NCBI GenBank assembly: GCA_001600495.1
Contig: BCKE01000019.1
Location: forward strand, 242,028 to 306,027
Reading direction: 5' to 3'
Source of the DNA: Pilasporangium apinafurcum
Lineage: Eukaryota > Oomycota > Peronosporomycetes > Pythiales > Pythiaceae
DNA: 64,000 bases
Position numbers and translations under genes: made by a program. Below, piece after piece: positions 9,709-22,160 of the stretch. Under the pieces are notes generated by a model. The model was not told the origin of the DNA. It made no database searches and worked only from the letters and a program-made list of their open reading frames with translations. How positions within the stretch are numbered: the first letter of the stretch is position 1; each line of letters opens with the position of its first letter.

Positions 9709-12220
9709 CTAACGCAGCCCAAAGCCCTCTGCTTGATTGATGGCCAACAGTAATCGGTTCTTGAGCTTTTCTCGTGTCGCGTACTCAGGCAGAAGCAGGT
9801 GGTTGAAACTATACATCCAGAAAGTAAAGTTAAGAGCAATTCTTTGCTTAGACTTTTATGAGGCAGACAAGGAACGATGTGCAACGTACCAGGTATGTGC
9901 CGTTGGTAAACGATCCGAGTCAGAACCGTTACGTGAAATGATGAAAACCAAGTTCGACAACCCTCGGATAGGAACGCGATCACTGCCCGTGGCAAACATG
10001 AGCAATTTCTTCTTGTCCTCCAGCGGCAACTCATGCACGACGCTCCAAAAGTTCCTATACAAAAGAAAAAGCACGCTTGATTTACAGCCCTATAATAATC
10101 CATCAGAGCGTTAAATTAACAAGAACGTACTTGATGCACTCGCTTTCAGCTGTGTAGCCATCATCGTAACGTGTGGCTTCCTCTAGTGCTTCGAAATCCA
10201 AATCTTCACTGCCGCAGATCAGCAAATTTAGCTCTTCCCATTGAAACATCTGCAGTACTTCGCTATTGCAGACTAGATGAAACCCGCGATGAAATGCGCC
10301 GTACTGTCGTGCCACGGAGGTATTCAGGATATAGTCGACGTAGAGAGAGACGTATTCCTCGCGGTTGGCATTCGTGACGGGAATGTCCCGACCACCAGGC
10401 TTAAGTTCGACAGTCTTGACTTCGCCAAAAATCTCGTACGAGTACTCGAAATTCCGCATAAACACTTCTTCAACATTGCCATCAAATGTGAGCAATTGGC
10501 GCAAACCTTTGCCCAATGTCGGCATTGCGATTTCGACATCATGGAGATCCAATGGGCGACCCATGAGTTTTTTATATACAATATGTGGGAAATGCACATC
10601 GAGAATCACGGAATTGTAGATTGCGACGCCAAGTAAAATACCAATCAGTTCAAACTCCATCGTGGCCTCCAATGAATCGGAATTGAACCACAATGTCCGG
10701 GTTTCTTCATCGTAAGTAAACATCCCAAACGCAGGATCTAGCAATTTTCGAATCAGGATCTGAAAAAATTCCTTTTGTACACCGCCTTCGTCGATGCCTT
10801 CTTCGCCAATAAATTTCACCTTCAGTGGTTTCTTGAGCGTCTCTGGGGAGACTCGCACGAGTTGTTGCAAGGCATCTTCGATAATGTTCTCACGGCGTAC
10901 CTGTAGAACCAAAAACGGAGAGACGAGCCCCAGTGCTGAACGTGACAGAACAGCGTCTTGTACTCGAGTTCGTTGCTCCAAATCAGAATCAATCTGTAGC
11001 ACGCGACTCTTGGAACCAGCGTCTAACACAAACGGGAAATCGCAAAACGAGAGTTCTGAGAGCAACCGATGCGGAATATTCATAGCAGCCGCCTCATCAT
11101 GGTCAGAAGTCATAGCCAACAGCGCTGCTTTTTTCTTATGGAAGATGATCGACCGCGTGTAGTCTTGTACGATATCAACTTCGGAATTGACGGCGTCGTT
11201 ATAGAAATCTTCACGGCTCGCAAATGGTTCTTGACGCTCGTTGTTGATGATATAGAGTTCGTTAAGCACATTGCAGACCGCATAGACGATATCCAGCTTG
11301 CGTGACCCATAGAGGCAGACCGTAATGGCTTGCTGTAGCAGTTCAAGTAGTCGATACAGTTCGTCGTTCGTAAAAAACGTATTCCATTGCGTCCGAAGCA
11401 ACATTTTCGCAGACGCAGGTGCATGATAAAACAATTTACAGAGTCCACCCACTACGTTCAAATAATCTGGATCAAACAGCGACGGATGGTCAAACACTAC
11501 GAGGAAGAACCGCAAATTCGAGGCATGGGTCCATGTCGAACAAAAGTTCCACGGCTGTGTCACTAATGTCGCTAAGGCATTGAGCATTGTGTTCTGCAGT
11601 GCTTCGCCCTGTCCACCACTAGCTTGACTGAATGCTTGGCCCAGTAAATTGTATACTTCAGCCACCAATGCTCGGTCCACTCCCCAGTATTTCATTGCTT
11701 CAATATCTAACTCGCCTTGTGCGCGGACGAACGCAATGTTTAGCATCTCTATATCAGAAAATATTTGATACACTTGCATCTTCACCTCACGGTAGTCATT
11801 TGTTATTAACGCTTGTTGCAGCGCGAAATGCAAACGCTCTGCAAGCGGTGGGCCAGTCGGTGAAGCAGGTGTACTTGATTGAACAATTGGTTCGTCAGCT
11901 GTTGTCATTGTGTTCTCTAACATGATATCTTCCATTTTGACATCTTCGTGCTCCTCCTGTTTATTTTCGTCTTGATTGCTCAGATTAGACGTTGCTACAG
12001 CAGTAGAGTCAGTCACAGAGTTATTGGGCACTTCGTCCACCGACGACGGTGATGCTGTCGTCCCAGCTGCTGCATTTTCCTCCTCTTGAATCGGTGTGAT
12101 GTGCTGCAACGCCTGCAACGTGGCCGTCACGGCGTCATTTGGGGTCATCCCTTGTGTCAGAAATCCCATGTACGTCGTGCGGAAGAGCTCCTTGTACTGC
12201 GTGGCGTCCATTTCCTCCAT
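9709..12220 (-). CDS. HECT-domain E3 ubiquitin ligase, UBE3A-like
   Basis: Exons 12220..10131, 10054..9890 and 9808..9709 give 784 residues. The N-terminal 130 residues are acidic and low-complexity. A middle alpha-helical region ([32 protein letters not shown]) resembles the E6AP/HECTD2 group. The C-terminal HECT domain is complete: [81 protein letters not shown] and the terminal EGFGLR. The catalytic thioester Cys is C752 in TCFN and is encoded only in the last 100-bp exon, so an unspliced reading would miss it. The start is the first ATG (12220); the upstream open frame begins with GTG. It accepts ubiquitin from an E2 and transfers it to substrates. Confidence 0.92.
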
Positions 12221-13967
12221 TTTTTCCCCTTCTATCCTCACACAAGCAGAAACGAACGTGTGATAACGTGAAGCAGGAAGAAGTCGAGGAAGAGAGGCAG
12301 AGCAGCCGCTTCCTTTTCTTTCCTGTTATTTTTTTGGTGTCAGATTTTCCATTTGCGCATAAATAGATCACGCACCCTCGATATAGTGACCATTAGTATT
12401 GTTAACCCTCGCACGAGTGTCACCTTTAACGTGAGGTGGTCCACATCATGTACCAATCCTGACACAATATCATTACGATCTTAGCGCCGTTGATTCGTCG
12501 GAGAAACGAGGAAAAATCGGTGAAACTGCATTCATTTGACGTGATCATGGTGACATGTGTCGTCTTCTGCTCCAATGATTGCATTGGTAGTACCAACCGA
12601 TAGGTGTCACTTTAATGAAATCCTTCGTTTTCAATGTGCCGATGCATCAAATGTGTTTGACACAAAATTTTATCTGCATCTTATCTGCTCATGCTCTTCG
12701 TGATACAGGAGACACCACCATGAACCTATGACACCAACGCTATTCCCATTGGTTCGACTACTACGAACCGTATCGTCGTGACCAACTTGTACCACAAAAA
12801 AACAACAACATTTGACCGGGTAGCTGTTATTCAGGAGAACCATGACCTAAGAAGATACCAAGTCAAAGAACGCCAATCGACAACCAACATATTGCGCTAC
12901 CAAAGTCATTTTGCAATTTATTTCACAACCAGCAGTGCAAACAAGTCAAGAAATAACTGTCTTTAACATGATCGCATATGCAATGAGCATCGACAGGGTA
13001 CAAAACCACTGCCTTTTCATTTCTTCTGGTCATCTGTATGGCTTTCTTTGCTGGGAGCTGTTAAAGCACCGAAGGTCTTCGTGTTTTGTCATTTTGTTGT
13101 TGAATGATCGCATTTTCCGCTGGCGTTTTAACTAGGACTCGCGCAATCAAGTTTTCTATGGCAGTTTGCTTCGTGTGCCACTCTAACATTCCATCCAACA
13201 CAGCTGACAATGTTGCCATCGTAGTTTGTGGGTGACAGCAAAGTGTCATCTTCGTTCACGTTGCTAACAAATGATTGCGTACGTTCACCGATGAGAACGT
13301 TCGGTCATGTCGACAACTGAAAATGCTCTTCGACAGCATTCAATACAATATCGATAAAAACGTGGCAATCCAAGAAAAAAAGAACGACAAATCCTACTGG
13401 TGAACCTTCTTCAAAGTCTCACATGGTGAGCCTATGGTGATAGACATGGATGCAATGCTTTTAGATCTACCATTCTTGCGTCTCATCGAGATCATCTTTT
13501 TCACGCATCCATTCCCGCACCGCTCTGTCCAAAGGGAAACAAACTAGAAGGAATGTTTGTCGATATACTCGAACAGCACGGGTTGAATCCACAGACAATT
13601 TCATTCGCTGAAAATCGCATCATCCCAACTTCAAGTCCCATCATTGGTTCATCCGAAGTTTGGACGATTTTATTCCTGATCGCTCAACTCTTCAAATATG
13701 CTGTTCCATAGACCAAGTTATCTATGTAAATTGGTAATATCCATGCGCATTCTCTGGAAGCTATCACTCGATATATGCTATTTAATAGGTTATTCTCAAG
13801 TTTGGAGAGGGGCTTTTCTGGAAACGCAAGGTGGAAGACCGTGAAACGCAACATTCACTCCCGACTCGCAAGTGCATGCAACGTGCATTTCAAGTGCCGC
13901 TGCTGTTGGTCCATTCACGAACCTGCTGCTTCCTTCACTAGTCACATCCTCCAGTCAAAGATCCATC
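12221..13967. other. intergenic stretch, 1.7 kb
   Basis: Shared upstream region of the HECT ligase and carnitine acyltransferase genes. Most shows nothing coding. From about 13428 to the TAG at 13711 the plus strand is open for some 94 codons without an ATG at its start; the translation (with KLEGMFVDILEQHGLNPQ) looks protein-like but is unrecognised. It may be a gene fragment. Confidence 0.35.
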
Positions 13968-16175
13968 ATGGCCTCCGTTGTTGCTGATAATTCCACCAAC
14001 GGTGTCGCAGACTGCACTGGCATTACGTTCCGTCAGCAAGCGGCATTACCGAAGCTGCCGATTCCACCACTTGAAGAAACTTGCGCGCGATACCTCGAAT
14101 ATATACACGCGTTACAGACCCCTGAAGAATTCGAGAAATCCAAACAAGCTGTCGCACAGTTTCTTGCCCAGGATGGGCCGCAATTGCAGGCACAATTGAT
14201 CCAATATGACCAAGACAAAAAGAGTTTCATCGAAGATTTCTGGTACGAGGCGTACCTGAACCACCGCAATTCCGTTGTGTTAAACGTTAACCCGTTTTTC
14301 GTATTGGAAGATGATCCAACGCCGTCTCGCAACAACCAAATCTCCCGCGCGGCGTCCCTTATCCTGGGGTCACTCAAGTTTATCAATGGGTTACGGAAAG
14401 AGAACCTGGAACCAGACATGTGGAGGAATGGTGTTGCGCTTTGCATGAACCAGTACAAGCGGCTCTTCGGTTGTGCACGTATGCCGACTGCACATCTGGA
14501 TGAAGCTTTTGTGGACGAGACGTCTAAGCATATTGTTGTCATGTGCCGGAACCAATTTTACTGGTTCGATGTGATTTGGGAAGACGGAGTCACGGCTATC
14601 ACGGAGCGTGAGTTGGTGACGAATTTGAAAGCAATTAAAGAGAATGCACTGGAAGCGAGTGACTTGGAAGCAGCCTCGCATGCGATTGGCGTGCTTACGA
14701 CCGAACATCGCGCAACATGGGCAAAGTTGCGCCAGAAATTGCTCACCAGCAACGCCGAGAGTCTTGCAGTGGTATGTGCGTTTCCACTCAATCAGTACTG
14801 TTGCTTATGGTGGTGGAAGAGAATAACCTTTCTGTGTGCTAAATGCATTATTATAGATTGATCGCGCGTTGTTCCTGGTGTGTTTGGACAACACGACTCC
14901 GCCTGATGCGGCTGCGTTTGCTGCTACAGCCTTGCATGGCACTTATGGCATCACCAATGGCGTGCAGGTATACCATTATTATGATCGTATTGCTCTTGCC
15001 CAATGTATTGCAATATTTATTTTTGTTATTTCCTGTAGATCGGCACGTGCATGAACCGTTGGTATGACAAATTGCAGATCATTGTGTGCGAAAACGGTGT
15101 CGCTGGCTGCAACTTTGAACATTCTTTCGTCGATGGTCACACGGTGCTGCGATTTGTCTCAGACGTATACACCGACACGATCATCCGATTCGCGCAAACC
15201 ATCCGCGGTGGAAGCTACTCGTTCCTCGAAGCTTCCTATCGTGCCCCTCAGAACAGTCAAAGTCCATCAAAGCCGCGCGTGACACCCCGGAAACTACAAT
15301 GGACGCTCGACCGAGAGCTTCAGGAAGGCATCAAGTTCGCTGAGGCCAAGTTGAGCGATCTGATCCTGCAGAACGAGGTCGATGTGCTGGAATTTACGGC
15401 GTTCGGCAAATTGTTCATCACCCAACACAACATGAGTCCCGATGCGTTTGTGCAGATGGCCTTCGTAGCGGCCTACTACTTTCAATATGGCGCCGCTCCG
15501 AATGTATACGAGCCAGTGTTGACCAAACGCTTTCTGCATGGTCGCACTGAAGCTGCTCGATCTATGACGAAAGAAGCGCTCGAGTTTGTGCAAGTCTTCT
15601 TCACTGAGACCTCGCCGATCGACAAGATTGAGGCGTTACGAAAAGCCATAATAGCGCAAGTCAACATGGTGCGCAATTGTGCGTCGGGCAAAGGTGTCGA
15701 ACGCCATTTGTTTGCGCTCGAATGTTTGTGGCTCAATGCGCAACGTAATGGCGCTACGAATCCCAAACCGGCGATTTTCAGTGATGCTGGCTGGGGAAAA
15801 TTGAACCATACGATCCTGTCAACTAGTAATTGTGGGAACCCGAGCTTGCGGCTGTTTGGTTTTGGCCCCGTCGTGCCCGATGGCTTTGGCATTGGTTACA
15901 TCATTAAAGACGAAGGCATCCAGTTCTGTGCGTCTTCCAAGCACCGACAGACCTCACGATATCTGAAGAACCTCGAGGCGTATCTGCTACGAGTGCAGGA
16001 CCTGTTGCTTCACGAAGAAGAGATCCGTTTCCCAAACACAATCGTGCGGAAAGGCAGTAAGACGAGCGACATGGCATCGTTCAACAGCTACGGTTTCTTC
16101 GATAGTGGTGCTGTGACAACATCACCGCAGACGAACGGGTACTCGTCCATCTCCCGCGTCGGTACGCCTTTGTAA
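13968..16175 (+). CDS. carnitine O-acyltransferase (CrAT-like)
   Basis: Exons 13968..14771, 14857..14967 and 15039..16175; donors GTATGT and GTATAC; 683 residues. Choline/carnitine acyltransferase family landmarks run through the whole length: LPKLPIPPLEETCARYLEY near the start, FWYEAYLNHRNSVVLNVNPFF, MCRNQFYWFDV, CLDNTTPPD, RWYDKLQIIVCENGVAGCNFEHSFVDG (catalytic His H333), and FGFGPVVPDGFGIGYII near the C-terminus. It moves acyl groups between CoA and carnitine for fatty-acid and acetyl shuttling. In-frame sequence 13872..13967 upstream of the ATG is Ser-rich and acid-free, like a mitochondrial presequence, but starts only with GTG, so an upstream exon supplying a targeting peptide is possible. 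Chain-length specificity cannot be read here. Confidence 0.9.
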
Positions 16176-16786
16176 TTATTCAGTATCGTTCAAGAGTAAA
16201 CCAAGGGGCAGGACGAGGTAGTTAGTAAGTTTGAGTGAGTGAATAAATACATACAGGTTGGATGTGTTCAAAGCAAGCAATGTTGCAAACCATTTCCCAT
16301 TGCGGAGGTTGTTGTGCGGTGTCATCAGGCATAACCACAAGCGATGTTTAATTTCATCTGCCATGAAATTCATGTTTTCCTTTCTTGCGACTGTTAATGA
16401 AAACATCCATGGTTCATTACTTTTTTGATCGATTGCTACATCCACCATGTCTGCAAGCACAAAGCATTAAACGGTACTACTGCATTGGCAGTCATTGCAG
16501 TAGGACTTGAAGGTACTCTTTTGTGCCGAGTACTTGATGCAAGGCAGCAACAAAATAACATAATCTGCAAAAGTTCTTGCATACGATCTTTTTTCATTTC
16601 TGTTTTTTCTAGGTTAATTCTACAGCATGCAATCTTCTGTCAACAATACGCAAGAGAAGTTCTACGCATATTTCGCTTGACAATAAGCAACTTCCAAAAG
16701 GAAGCGGAAATGAAACAGCGAAAACGAATCCATGCAAAATCTTCAATCGATTTCTTCACGTTTTGCCTCCCATGTTCCATACACGC
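16176..16786. other. intergenic stretch between convergent genes
   Basis: Lies between the 3' ends of the carnitine acyltransferase and H+-ATPase genes. I see no gene or repeat in it. Confidence 0.5.
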
Positions 16787-19700
16787 TTACACTGTGCGGC
16801 TGGCACGGATCGAGCGCTGCTGATTCGTGACAACTGAGTGTGCGAGCGTTGGGTGGCCAGCGTTGATACGCGATGTAAACGCCTTGTTGTTGTATGTGTC
16901 GGTACCCTTGTTGATCGCGTAGTTAACCGCGAACTTGATCAAGTCGAGTGGGAAGTGCCACACAATCGCCCAGATCCAGACGATCAGCGTGTAAGCGCCA
17001 CCGCAACCAATGACAGCGATACGATCCGTCGGGTAACCAGAGAAACCGATCCAGCCAATGACTGACGCCACAATCTGTGCAAAGACGAAAGCAACAAGCA
17101 ACAAGTTCGATGGCTTTTCAGCAAAGAACCAGTTGTTGGTACCAGCAGTACGCGTAACGAAGATCAACGCCTGACCAGAGATCGACACTTGCGTGTAGAT
17201 GACCGATCGCAACACACCTTCCTTACGTTGGATACCAGGTCCAATGGATTCGTATCCCTTGGTCCATGTCTTGTTGTAGTTGGTGTAGTCCCAGACATAG
17301 TCGCAGAAGCTCACTTGGTTCGTCACAGGTACGTGATCATTACCGATGAAAGTCACGCCTTCACCATTCTGAGCAGCATCGAACGGGCTGTAGTGGCCCG
17401 ACTTGTAAGGAGTACCAGCCACACCGACCGTGTATTGGTATACAAACTGTTCGTACGCTTCCTTGGCTTCAGGTTTCTTATCACCAGGCAAGTTGTTGAG
17501 GTGAACATCCGCCAAATCTTCAAAGAGCTTCTCATGCGCATCCGAATCGTATTTATCATTGTATGAGTTCCAGTACGCATCAATGGCACCCTTGCGGAAA
17601 GTACCAACATTCTTCAAGTCAGATGAGTCAGATGTCCCGACCACAGTACCGTCCATTTCACCACAGCCGATCGAGTTAGACTTCTTAGCGCACGATTGGT
17701 ATTGCTGTTGGAAGAAGTCGTGGCACTGGTCCTTCATGCAGGACACGCACAAGTTTTCAGCACCAGCACCATCGAAGCCATTCGAGTTGTTAAGCACACC
17801 AAAGAGCACAACAGTCGAGATGGTCAACCACAAACCGAAGCAGATGGATGAAATAAACACTTGCTTCAACTTCCACGAGTCAGGAAGTGGCGAAGCGCGC
17901 ACATTATCCTTCGAGATAGTCAAAATCGTACCATCGTTCAAGATGGCAAGAATGACGACAAGGAGCGGAGGGAAGTACCAGTTCCAGGCAACGGTCAAGA
18001 TGCCGAACGTGAACACAATACGCACAGTCATAGCAATCGAATACATGGCGTAGTTCTTCATACGCAAGAAGATTTCACGACTCATGCGGATAGCGGTAAT
18101 GATAACAGAGAGACCAGGGGACACAAGCACAATATCGGCGGCAGCACGAGCAGCATCGGTAGCATCATCGACAGCAATACCAATATCGGCCTGAGCAAGA
18201 GCAGGAGCATCGTTAACACCATCACCAGTCATACCAACGACCTTGTTCAACGATTGCAAGTGCTTCACAATCTCAAATTTGTGTTCTGGGAACACTTGGG
18301 CGAAACCATCAGTGTCATAGATCATCTGAGCAAGATCAACACCTGGAGGAGGAGCTTGGTTGAAGAACGAGGTATCCAAAATGTTGGTAGGCATTCCCAA
18401 TTGACGGCATGTTTCAACGGCAATGGCACGTTGATCGCCAGTAACCATCTTGACAGCAATACCCAAAGCAATAGCCTTCTTGATGGTATCAGCGGTATCG
18501 TGACGAGGAGGATCGAACAAAGGAAGAAGACCAACCATCTGCCACTTGCATTCTTCAACTGGAACATCACCGCTGCGGTCAAGGGCAACACCCAAACCAC
18601 GGTAACCACGCGAGGCAAATTCATCAATGCGTTCTTCGACTTCCGCACGGAGCGATTCCGCATTTTCATCCATATCCAAAATAATCTGAGGAGCACCCTT
18701 GCATGCACGGAACACTTCACCAGTGCGGTTATCCTTGAGCTTGGCGATCGTGCGCTTCGTCGTTGGATCGAACGGTGTGTAGTGGAGCAATGTGAAGTCC
18801 TCCTTGATAGAATCGTGTTCAGGGTACGTGTTGAAGCAGACCACATCAATGGCTTCATTGTTTTCAATACGGGCAGCAAGCGCACCGTACTTGAGAATAT
18901 CCTGGGCCGTGAAGTTGTTGTATGGGATCAAGTTGTCCAAGTCGACAGAAAGCTGGTTGAGCGTGAGGGTACCAGTCTTGTCCGAGCAAAGCACTTCCAT
19001 ACTGGCCATTTCTTCAATGCACGTAAGACGCGTGACAATGGCGTTTTCCTTGGCCAGAGCCGACGAACCAATGGCAAGCGTGACCGAAAGCACCGTTGGC
19101 ATAGCAACAGGGATACCACCGACAATCAGAACCAAGATATTGGCAACACCCAAGCATCCATCAGTGACAATGTAGCACGGGTTTTGATCCGAGCGAGCAC
19201 CCATCTGCGCAATCAGTTCAATGACGCACCACACAATAATGGAGACCATGCAAAAGTTACCGACCGTAGTCAGCACCATCTGCAGACGGCCATGAGATTC
19301 CGCACTGGCAATCTGTTCAGCAGCACGACCAAGGAAGGTGTTGACACCCGTGCTGGTCACAACAGCTTCGATTTCACCTTGCTTGACGACCGAACCCGAG
19401 TAGCCTTCATCACCTTCGTTCTTGGTAACTGGAAGAGATTCACCCGTGAGCGATGACTGGTCGACCTTAATGGCATCACCTTCAAGGAACTTGATATCGG
19501 CAGGGATCACATCACCCAAACGCACACGAATGACATCACCGGGCACGAGCATGTCGGCACCGATGTTGACCATCTCACCATCACGGAGCACTTTTGCTTC
19601 AGGCGCAAGCTGACCCATCAATGCCGAAACAGCATCACCAGCCTGAATTTCTTCCAAGTACCCAATAATAGCGTTCAGCAACAACAGGAAAATAATGAGG

Positions 19701-20014
19701 CCGAAATCTGAGTAATCGAGCAACACAATAGACAGAATAGCAGCGGCTTCCATGGCCCACGACAATGGGTTCCACATGAAGCCCAAAAACACCATGAGCT
19801 TGTTGACCTTCTCCTCCGGGAGCTTGTTAGGACCATATTCGGCGATACGCTTCTGCGCTTCATCCGAAGTCAACCCTTCACGCGTCGCCTTCAGCTTGTC
19901 AAGAGCAGCGTTCAGTGGGATCTGTGCCCATTGCACTTGACCGACTTCGTTCGTATAGTTCTTGGTGTCGTTGGGCGTCGCCAACGACATGTAAGAATTT
20001 CCTCCGCCTGCCAT
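16787..20014 (-). CDS. plasma-membrane H+-transporting P-type ATPase (P3A)
   Basis: A single-exon protein of 1075 residues. Motifs in order: LTGESLPVTKNEG (actuator), DKTGTLTLNQL with phospho-accepting D345, KGAPQIIL (nucleotide site), MVTGDQ, and GDGVNDAPALAQADIGIAV. This is the P3A proton pump that energises the plasma membrane. It exceeds plant and fungal pumps (about 920-950) chiefly because a loop of about 190 residues sits between LWLTISTVVLFGVLN and VSISGQALIFVTRT, the seventh and eighth membrane segments, so it faces outside. That loop has eight or more cysteines (NLCVSCMKDQCHDFF, YQSCAKK, GCGEMDG, FCDYVW). A large insertion at this place is known for oomycete PMA1 proteins. The codon usage is highly biased and the antisense strand is open for 531 codons as a by-product. 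Confidence 0.96.
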   Translation of the reverse strand: MAGGGNSYMSLATPNDTKNYTNEVGQVQWAQIPLNAALDKLKATREGLTSDEAQKRIAEYGPNKLPEEKVNKLMVFLGFMWNPLSWAMEAAAILSIVLLDYSDFGLIIFLLLLNAIIGYLEEIQAGDAVSALMGQLAPEAKVLRDGEMVNIGADMLVPGDVIRVRLGDVIPADIKFLEGDAIKVDQSSLTGESLPVTKNEGDEGYSGSVVKQGEIEAVVTSTGVNTFLGRAAEQIASAESHGRLQMVLTTVGNFCMVSIIVWCVIELIAQMGARSDQNPCYIVTDGCLGVANILVLIVGGIPVAMPTVLSVTLAIGSSALAKENAIVTRLTCIEEMASMEVLCSDKTGTLTLNQLSVDLDNLIPYNNFTAQDILKYGALAARIENNEAIDVVCFNTYPEHDSIKEDFTLLHYTPFDPTTKRTIAKLKDNRTGEVFRACKGAPQIILDMDENAESLRAEVEERIDEFASRGYRGLGVALDRSGDVPVEECKWQMVGLLPLFDPPRHDTADTIKKAIALGIAVKMVTGDQRAIAVETCRQLGMPTNILDTSFFNQAPPPGVDLAQMIYDTDGFAQVFPEHKFEIVKHLQSLNKVVGMTGDGVNDAPALAQADIGIAVDDATDAARAAADIVLVSPGLSVIITAIRMSREIFLRMKNYAMYSIAMTVRIVFTFGILTVAWNWYFPPLLVVILAILNDGTILTISKDNVRASPLPDSWKLKQVFISSICFGLWLTISTVVLFGVLNNSNGFDGAGAENLCVSCMKDQCHDFFQQQYQSCAKKSNSIGCGEMDGTVVGTSDSSDLKNVGTFRKGAIDAYWNSYNDKYDSDAHEKLFEDLADVHLNNLPGDKKPEAKEAYEQFVYQYTVGVAGTPYKSGHYSPFDAAQNGEGVTFIGNDHVPVTNQVSFCDYVWDYTNYNKTWTKGYESIGPGIQRKEGVLRSVIYTQVSISGQALIFVTRTAGTNNWFFAEKPSNLLLVAFVFAQIVASVIGWIGFSGYPTDRIAVIGCGGAYTLIVWIWAIVWHFPLDLIKFAVNYAINKGTDTYNNKAFTSRINAGHPTLAHSVVTNQQRSIRASRTV

Positions 20015-22160
20015 GATATCCTGGTAGCTGGTGGATGGTTTTCCTTCCTCTTCTTTCCCTACCTCTTGGAGCCTTGAGTGTCTTCGAGATCGCGGAAATT
20101 GCGGAATGAAAGCCGTTGGTACGGTATTTCACACGAGTGCGCGACACGGGAGGTGTGTGCCTCCTCTCCCCTCTTGTCAAGAGTGTGCGCTCTCTCCTCC
20201 TCCTCTCTCCTCTCGACACAGCGTATGATTGGCTGGGATGGCATTCGATGAACCAATCATAGGAGGAAGATCACCATTTTCTAAGGTTTTAAGGTTTTTC
20301 ATTCGCGGTGGGTGGTGCTCTTGATCGCCAGCACGCCCTTTCTGGTTGAGGGTCTTGCGTTCAACACCTTTGTTTGTAACATTGTGATACGTAAGGTTTT
20401 TCCTTTCCTTCCCCCCACCTCCTCTAGTTAGGTTTTTTTAGATGTTGCTTCATGAAAATTGTCTCTACACTGTGCAGTAATGGATCTCGTGCGACAAAGA
20501 CTTAAAAAACCGAATCTTTTTGTTCTCTTTCCGAAGCGATTGGCCCCGAGTAAAATGGCGAATTGCAATGTGGTGGTGGGGATGAGGGTGGAGAGGAAAG
20601 GAGGGTACGACCTAGTGTAGGTCTAGGGGATCCGCTCTTCAAAAGTGGACGACTGAAACAAAAGAAAACCAAGCGGTTTTTGAATTCGAACATCCTCCTG
20701 AAGCGAAACGTGAGAAAAGTTTACAGATACACCTTTCAATTTGTGGTGCTTTCTTCTCCCATGAGCAGGGACGCCTGCCCTTGAAGCAATCAGCAACCTA
20801 TTGATTTAATGTTGTCGTCGACATGCACTGATTGATTCTCATTCTTCGGAATGGCAGGTACAAAACCACACAATCAAGTTTGGGTACTATTCTTTGTTTA
20901 TGAATATCCAAATGCAGTATTTTGAAGTAACCCCAATCTGGGTGCTCATCGTGTCGATGTTAAACATTGTTCTTTTCTTTCTTTGACAGCTTCGTTACTT
21001 GTCTTCTAGACTTACATTGTTCGTTTGTTTCATATATCGTGTAAGCACGCGCCATTCGACTAAACCATTCAGTAATACCTTACCAAAGTTGTGGCTGGAA
21101 TTATTTGCCTGGTACGACTGTACCACAGCCACTAGTGTTACGTGCAATCAACTCACGTAGCTCCCACCCACCCCCAGTACACTCACACCTCAAATACGGG
21201 AAAGAGAAAAAGAGAAGGTACGATCCACCACAATTCTAGGCCCCATCGTAATCAGTCCTTCAGCGCTCAGATCATTCCAGATATTCCACCAATTGAAACA
21301 TTTCGGATAGAAGTTTACTCGCTCTGAAAAAATCAGAGACCAGCGATCAGACGAAACGAAACTCGGTTATGTAACGTTAAACTCGCGATGTCAGATCGTC
21401 GATCATCAATCTCGAAGACGGCTGGCTTTTGCAACCTGTTCTTATGGAATAAGAAGCCGGAGAGAGCTCCACATCCAAAACGATCAGGATCAATCAGCTC
21501 CAATTGCTCCATAGACAAGTCGCTGGTGATGGACTGAAGCCCCCAAGACTGCGACATTCTGGTCTTCATCGTCAGCTCGTCCGCTCAAGGGCAGCAGAGT
21601 AAGTGGACGGTTTGATGAGTGGACGCGATGGAAAATGACAAAATGTGTATATCTACTGAATTTATTTGGGCGGTTTCATCTGATTCAAATGAGGAATTTT
21701 AGAAGATACACCCGTTTTGTCTCTAACAAATGTTGCCCTTTCTCTTCCCAAACTCTGGATTTATCGGTCCGCTCCAAGCACCAATGGAAACGTAGATTGG
21801 TGGATGTGGGCGGACGGGACTGCCAAAGTACCAGCGGAGCGGACCCATCCTCCCCTAGGGAGGGTACGTACGTCATGTGGCATTTGCGCAATGGACTGTG
21901 GATACCTCCGGAACGTATGTTGCTGGGTGCAAATGAAATGCAAACGGACTGCAGCTGGAATGTGGTCTTTTCATGAGAGCAAGAAGAGAAAATTGGGCTG
22001 AAGATGAGCGCTCGCTGCATTTCCATGTATGTACTACCTCCATCGCCGATCTATTTTTATGAGTACAAGTGATGTATGTAAATGCAAATGTTTTTTTATA
22101 GAACCGAGGAGCTCCATGTAGCAATGGAGATGTGAAATCAAAAGAGAAGATTGACACGAA
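20015..22160. other. intergenic stretch, 2.1 kb, with pump promoter
   Basis: 20015-20300 is the upstream region of the proton pump, with oppositely oriented CCAAT boxes (ATTGGCT at 20228, AACCAAT at 20251). Pyrimidine/purine-rich runs occur at 20150-20220 and 20400-20440. A minus-strand ATG ORF at 21333..21569 (78 codons) is listed separately. Nothing else is convincing. Confidence 0.45.
21333..21569 (-). CDS. small hypothetical protein, doubtful
   Basis: A 78-codon ATG-to-stop ORF (MKTRMSQSWGLQSITSDLSM...). Composition is protein-like and balanced, but I recognise no family, it has no signal peptide, and it lies alone between larger genes. It may be chance or an exon of an unseen gene. Confidence 0.2.
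   Translation of the reverse strand: MKTRMSQSWGLQSITSDLSMEQLELIDPDRFGCGALSGFLFHKNRLQKPAVFEIDDRRSDIASLTLHNRVSFRLIAGL

Noticed and set aside
13872-13967. Upstream extension of carnitine acyltransferase
   Set aside because: It begins with GTG, not ATG, and a stop lies just upstream; noted as possible presequence from another exon but not included in the gene.
17861-19456. A 531-codon ORF on the plus strand
   Set aside because: It is exactly antisense to the proton-pump gene, which has strong codon bias; its translation has no family features.
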